Part shown: piece by piece, positions 61,401 to 64,000 of the stretch | Layout of the letters: every line of letters begins with the position of its first letter | Numbering within the stretch: position 1 is the first letter of the stretch | NCBI GenBank assembly: GCA_031555935.1 | Contig: JAVBTX010000001.1 | Span: 62,001 to 126,000 of the forward strand | Source: Roseburia_C sp031555935 | GTDB taxonomy: Bacteria > Bacillota > Clostridia > Lachnospirales > Lachnospiraceae | Direction: 5' to 3' | DNA length: 64,000 bases | Notes under the pieces: model-generated | What the model was told of the DNA's origin: nothing | What the model saw: only the letters and a program-made list of their open reading frames with translations | Database searches by the model: none | Translations under genes and position numbers: made by a program

Positions 61401-61439
61401 AAGAGCAAGGATTCTGTTCTTTTTATTTTTAAACTGCAT
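55458..61439 (-). CDS. Giant secreted surface protein with GLUG repeats, InlB B-repeats and Fn3-like modules
   Basis: The protein has 1993 residues. ATG 61439 follows GGAGGAATAAG and gives a signal peptide with a cleavage site near VKAEE. Residues about 45-1150 hold four similar blocks, each opening with NPYTIS-like ...QLYAFS and carrying GLUG motifs (AGLFGYI). An Ig-like domain follows, then several Fn3-like modules (about 1250-1560), and two InlB B-type repeats with FDLNGAKGTAP..GWYQ and GYxF-like patterns. Between and after these come Fn3-like modules with GYEIHRSTTKNGTYQKI. No LPXTG, SLH or choline-binding motif is seen, so attachment is unknown. It is probably an adhesin or matrix-binding protein. 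Its 3' end carries the repeat of the DUF3990/HTH cassette. Confidence 0.86.
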   Translation of the reverse strand: MQFKNKKNRILALILIGAIVITSFWNPSLVGVGEVKAEEPDTADIWDGSNEAWADELEVSDGSKKYPFKITSAAQFYQLATRVNAGTNYSGQYFSLECDIDLDNRNWEPIGVNSSAYFSGKLNGKGHTIRGLNIDGSYQYAGLFGYIKNAAEITSLVVEGCVNSTSPGASVGGLIGYLNDGTVKNCSVNVAVTGTEVSYGGGFAGYINGSTITTIVNCFARGNIECSRTGTGNFGGFAGYLEEVRSNLEEVGSDNSILNCYAVGDVAGTATTTANVNGFLGTTGKVALATSSESGAPYLELGLCFWNRDAAQSKNGTIIDDSDKMGTSVKITSVGTHPLSAAELKSDTVVAYLNGMNEAEDIYWTVDRSEEDPINGGYPYIVRWTSEDPNPYLIQKLAGVFDDTDEQTDIGTSNNPYTISSALQLQLLAYYTNRTTYFTRGMYIELTNDIDLKEMPMVPIGLAKMGNDGTLGFVGSFNGRGHTIRGLNIDGYYWYAGLFGYTRAATVITSLNVEGSVHTTYNEDKFTICAGGLIGNVCGGTVKNCSVDVTVTADIPTETANVGGFAGAINNGNTISSTTNTVTIENCFAAGDVNINKTSGNLRCGSFIGYLSVYGTGGSVMNCYAVGDVTGITTGELLMGGFCGYSYAAKPTEVLFDYWNQEAVYKANDKVIASPLGFGSIKSGGVYSETVQSLSENALKSEGLLIWLNDLNMEAQAYWTSDQAGIINQGNPYLAHWEGTGENPYARGKILAQKVFDSATQNGSRENPYTISTAVQFQRLSHYVNSTSSFVSGKYLNIAADIDLGGMSMIPIGIDDAHPVLFHVNGMGHIISGLKIDTSEAYAGLFGLVKGVTISNLSVNGQVSGTETFSGTGTAAGGIAGRLIDGAAIKYCSTNVAVKNPTTTGTAGGIVGTITAGTVQGCYTLGNVSGATAAKLGGVVGNNTSGTISGCFYNREALLRPMGVGAGVGYAGGLTANELKSEAFVTIINRYLAKANICWKQDVTKNNGYPFVSFDPNPYASLADNVFEGGAGTESNPYIIASKQQLYAFSLSVSDGNNYQNQYIAIDGNIDLSGMTFLPIGVSKECSFRGNLIGGGHTISNLSLAQAGNYTGLFGYIGEDGAINQLAVEGTVATSGSSANASIGLLAGMVDYGTLNYCKADGNITDTGNNSNASIGLLAGNIKLSNVEGCYALGEIQTTNQANVGGLIGSNQSATNVNSCYAAVDITAGAASLVGGIIGQRSNSESSGLYWSRDNNQVVGGVAKNAAARSGTGNANETGVTAMTTSEMKKASFANLLSAALTTDDFIWSVDLKANPVNNGYPYLISLVSLTGTVTVSGSHVYGQTLSADTTALEADNGLGTLTYQWLRDGDAIKGATQSEYTLTAADIGTVINVKVAPSVTGGSITTTQTTLVAKVAVTTVPSAPTVESKTDEMVSLKAVPGMEYRLGTDGTWTKLSVFSGLTKETEYTFYTREAETSTHSASAASAGRTVTTSGGPKLAQSAPTEPVLESKTTTSITVEAITNAEYSIGGIDWQSQVVFSDLTPGSTYHVYARLAGNTTHYASPASEPLEVRLEKETQEAPAAPTIASKSDTTVTLNTVSGTQYRLGETGTWQNSGVFSGLQVNVEYKFYARLAESATHTASEQSTALAVTLEKAAIILAEYKVTFDLNGAKGTAPKAQTVTQGSNATAPSNPVRSGYNFLGWYQESTCKSEWNFSVNGVTKNIVLYAYWEKSPSKPTKLAATTAYRKVKLSWKAAKNVDGYEIHRSTTKNGTYQKIKTITNPKTIKYTNKNLTKGQTYYYKIRSYQTVNTKKVYSKFSTVVEIKVKKLHKISFESNKGNKKKSQYILNKKRVSEPKEPLRKNYTFVGWYTDPKLTQRYNFMTKVRANLKLYAKWTKSLSQTTEVRAKVSSNSVTLSWNKVKGAHGYEVLRVTANDADIFTAEVSGSDKEAFTNSKLKAGRVYFYKIRAYKIIDGEKVYGKYSSLTTVKIQK

Positions 61440-61461
61440 CTTATTCCTCCATTTTCCAAAA

Positions 61462-64000
61462 TCACTTTTCAAACTGAACGGCCACGCTGTATTTGCCATA
61501 CACTTTTTTACCCTTGACAAGCTTATATGCTCTTACCTGATATGAATAGGTCTGCCCTTTTTCTACATCACCATCCGTATAGATGACGACGCCGTCTTGA
61601 CCCTCGGTCCAATCAATGACCATTTTTTCATTGTCTGAGCGACGAACGATTTCATACCCGCTCACACCTTCTATTTCATCCCAAATTAGACGAACCTGAT
61701 TCTTTGATGTCAAACACGCTACCTCGGGTGGGTTCTTCCAGTTTGGCGTCCATTTGGCATAGAGCTTAAAGTTTTTCGCTACCTTCGTCTTGAAGTCATA
61801 TTTTTTCGTCTTGCTGGCATTGGTATACCAACCGGCAAAGGTATAGCCTTTTCGGAGTGGTTTTGTCGGTGCTGATAGTTTACTGTTATTTTTTACATAT
61901 TTTGCCTTGACTGTTGTTCCGCCATTCGCCTTAAATGTTATTTTCTTCAAATCCGGCACCTTGACTTTTTTAATCACACAGTAGCTGCCAACCTTCTGCT
62001 TTCCATCAACTTTTACATAGGCCCGAATTTTGTAGTAATAGGTCTTACCGACGGTTAGCTTTTTATTGGTAAAGCTTACTGTATTTCCGGATGTAATTGT
62101 TTTTATTTTGGTGTATTTTCCATTCTTGCTGGTGGCACGGTAAATCTGATAGCCATTTGCTCCAGCCACCTTCTTCCAGGTCAGCTTCACACTCTTATAT
62201 TCTCCGGTTACCGTCAACTTTGTTTTCCCCGGTATCTTCACCCAGCCAGCATATAGTGTGATATCTGTGCTGGCAAGATTTCCTGCGAACTGCCATTTTG
62301 TTTTGCATGCTTTTTCCTGATACCAGCCCTTGAAGATATATCCGCTCCGCTTTGGTGCTTTGGGACTGGTTACGCCCTTGCCTTGCTGCACACTCTGTGC
62401 CGCCGGTGCAGTTCCCTTTGCGCCATTCAAATCAAAAGTAATCCGGTATGTTTTCAATGCGCTGGTCGCCTGATCGGTGCGGACGGTAAGAACTGCGCTT
62501 GCTGCCGAAGCATAACTGGTCGCTGTTTCTGCCCCTCGGACATAGAATTGGTACTGGGTATCTGCTTTCAAGCCGATGAATGTTGAACTCTCCTGCCACG
62601 CGCCATCACTGCCGATTCGATACTGCATGCCATCGTTCTGCTTTAGCACAATTGTATTTGATGTCTTAGAGACCAGCATCGGTGCTGATGGTGTACTCTG
62701 GCTCTGCTTATTCAGTGTTACCGTCAACGACGAACTAGGTTCTGAATAATAATGCGTTTTATTTTCCTGATAACGAGCATAGAATACGTAGGTTGCTCCT
62801 GGGGTTAAATTGTCAAAGCATTCCGAACTCTGCCAGGTAACTGCATCAATGCTATATTCTGCATTTTCGATTGACACTAATGTTACCTGCGTTGTTGTCT
62901 GATTCAAAATCGTTGGTGCATCCGGCGCATCCTGCTCGTATTTCGCATCCGAATATGCGGCTGTTTGGATTGGCGCTAACGCCGGAACCGGAGTCGATGT
63001 ATCATGTGTATCGGTTTCTGCTTTACGAATCAAAAAACGGTATTCCGTATTGGCCGACAGTCCGGTGAAGATTGGAATACTAACCCATTCCTCAATTCCC
63101 TCGATACAAAATTCAATGCCGGCGATTGGCTCTAAGACAATCATCGTACTTGTCACTGCCCGTGTACTAAGCGGCTGCACTGAACAGAACTGTAACCCCT
63201 TCGCTACCGTTTCCGTCTGCGCTGAACTCTTTGCTTTTGAATTATCCGCCCACATTGTCACATTTATTACTGTACCAATATCCGCCTGCGCCAGCGTATA
63301 ATCCTCTGCATCAGCGCCTTCGATTTCGCTGCCGTCTCTGGTCCACTGATAATTCCATTCACCCGCATCAGCCGCCTTTGTTAAGCCGTCGGTATTGGCG
63401 ATTAATAACTCGTCAAAGATGAAGGAGCCCGTGATACTGACCATACCGCCTAGTTCTTCCTTTTCTTTTAGATATGGGAAGCCGTCATTCGTTGAGCCTG
63501 CCTGTCCCCAATAAATCTCACGACTATTTAATCCCTCATTTAAAATTTTACATGTAGCCGTAGTCTTCAAATCAGTTGCCGTACTCACGTTGACCTCACC
63601 AACCCCATTGCCAATACCTACTTGTGCCTTTCCAAGCGGACTGCACCAGACAACGCCCGCTAACGTTGCAGCAGCATTGCCAGCACCAATTGCACCACCA
63701 ATAGATGCCCCTGTTCCACCAATAAAATTAGCCGACGCATAGCTGCCTTTGACGAATGAGCTTTTCTCAAGCATGCCAATAAGACCGCCAATATTTGCAT
63801 TTTTACCGCCAATGACACTCCCCCGGAAGCTACAACCGCTCATTGTGGCACTGCTTAATAAGCCCACGATGCCGCCGACATTAGAATCGACATTGATGCA
63901 TTGCACACTTCCGCTGACATTTAAGCAGCGAATCACACCAGCTTTTCCAACGTAACCAAATAAACCCGTGTTTGCTCCTGTTCGCTCGATAGTCAAACCG
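61462..64000 (-). CDS. Second giant GLUG/Fn3 surface protein (5' part beyond right edge)
   Basis: About 845 residues of the C-terminal part are visible; the frame is open to the edge. It repeats the plan of the following gene: GLUG motifs (TGLFGYVGKAG), an Ig-like domain, Fn3-like modules, two InlB B-type repeats (FDLNGAKGTAPAAQ..GWYQ, then GYTFAGWYTNASKTKKYD) and a last Fn3-like module. It ends 22 bp before the next surface gene, with the same strand, so both are in one operon. The two came from tandem duplication and have diverged strongly. Confidence 0.88.
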   Translation of the reverse strand, partial: GLTIERTGANTGLFGYVGKAGVIRCLNVSGSVQCINVDSNVGGIVGLLSSATMSGCSFRGSVIGGKNANIGGLIGMLEKSSFVKGSYASANFIGGTGASIGGAIGAGNAAATLAGVVWCSPLGKAQVGIGNGVGEVNVSTATDLKTTATCKILNEGLNSREIYWGQAGSTNDGFPYLKEKEELGGMVSITGSFIFDELLIANTDGLTKAADAGEWNYQWTRDGSEIEGADAEDYTLAQADIGTVINVTMWADNSKAKSSAQTETVAKGLQFCSVQPLSTRAVTSTMIVLEPIAGIEFCIEGIEEWVSIPIFTGLSANTEYRFLIRKAETDTHDTSTPVPALAPIQTAAYSDAKYEQDAPDAPTILNQTTTQVTLVSIENAEYSIDAVTWQSSECFDNLTPGATYVFYARYQENKTHYYSEPSSSLTVTLNKQSQSTPSAPMLVSKTSNTIVLKQNDGMQYRIGSDGAWQESSTFIGLKADTQYQFYVRGAETATSYASAASAVLTVRTDQATSALKTYRITFDLNGAKGTAPAAQSVQQGKGVTSPKAPKRSGYIFKGWYQEKACKTKWQFAGNLASTDITLYAGWVKIPGKTKLTVTGEYKSVKLTWKKVAGANGYQIYRATSKNGKYTKIKTITSGNTVSFTNKKLTVGKTYYYKIRAYVKVDGKQKVGSYCVIKKVKVPDLKKITFKANGGTTVKAKYVKNNSKLSAPTKPLRKGYTFAGWYTNASKTKKYDFKTKVAKNFKLYAKWTPNWKNPPEVACLTSKNQVRLIWDEIEGVSGYEIVRRSDNEKMVIDWTEGQDGVVIYTDGDVEKGQTYSYQVRAYKLVKGKKVYGKYSVAVQFEK

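Overview
The window looks like chromosome of a low- to mid-GC Gram-positive anaerobe of the Clostridia, most like Lachnospiraceae or Eubacteriaceae. The evidence is a pyruvate:ferredoxin oxidoreductase, a ferredoxin-type aldo/keto reductase, Feo iron uptake with a DtxR-family regulator, many lipoproteins and two-component systems, a chemoreceptor, GLUG/InlB-B-repeat surface proteins, and Shine-Dalgarno sites of the AGGAGG type. Genus is not resolved. No phage, transposase or CRISPR array was seen.

Layout. 1-8 kb: edge of a membrane-anchored MutS-like gene, nifJ, a secreted SGNH-like esterase, and a 4Fe-4S aldo/keto reductase. 7-12 kb: a four-gene operon (FtsX-type permease, ABC ATPase, response regulator, histidine kinase). 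12-16 kb: a DUF4349 lipoprotein, a membrane protein, an acetyltransferase, two divergent tRNA-Leu genes and DUF2200. 15-19 kb: the feo cluster (two feoA, feoB, a Cys-rich FeoB partner), divergent from a DtxR-type repressor, with two matching GTTAG-N6-CTAAC operators. 19-23 kb: a propeller plus solute-binding lipoprotein, divergent from a two-component system. 23-28 kb: two cell-envelope proteins (a MORN-like lipoprotein and a glucosaminidase) and an SPL-type radical SAM protein. 28-36 kb: ZIP transporter, DUF1801, aminoglycoside 6-adenylyltransferase family protein, GH18 protein, ECF sigma with a DUF4179 partner, and an FtsX/ATPase ABC pair. 36-40 kb: a yyaL-type gene split by 20 nt, followed by a three-gene DUF3791/DUF3990 cassette. 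40-47 kb: a signalling group (chemoreceptor, solute-binding lipoprotein, 1.3-kaa hybrid kinase). 47-54 kb: DUF1307 lipoprotein, MGMT-family protein, topoisomerase III, acetyltransferase, cytosolic hybrid kinase. 54-55.4 kb: a second DUF3990 cassette with an XRE-type partner. 55.4-64 kb: two tandem giant surface proteins, the second running off the right edge.

Most notable. (1) The two DUF3990 cassettes are each about 1.5 kb and each lies between direct repeats that copy part of a neighbouring host gene (yyaL in one case, the 3' end of the surface-protein gene in the other). This suggests mobile toxin-antitoxin-like modules. (2) The yyaL-type gene is interrupted exactly between the Ser and Thr codons of its GYS-TCHWCHVM motif by 20 nt that start with an in-frame TGA. 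The second copy of this motif, 1.5 kb away, carries a 20-nt insert of different sequence at the same codon boundary, and in both the insert can base-pair with the following coding sequence. This is either an old shared lesion or a recoding/bypass element, and it is the best candidate here for something undescribed.
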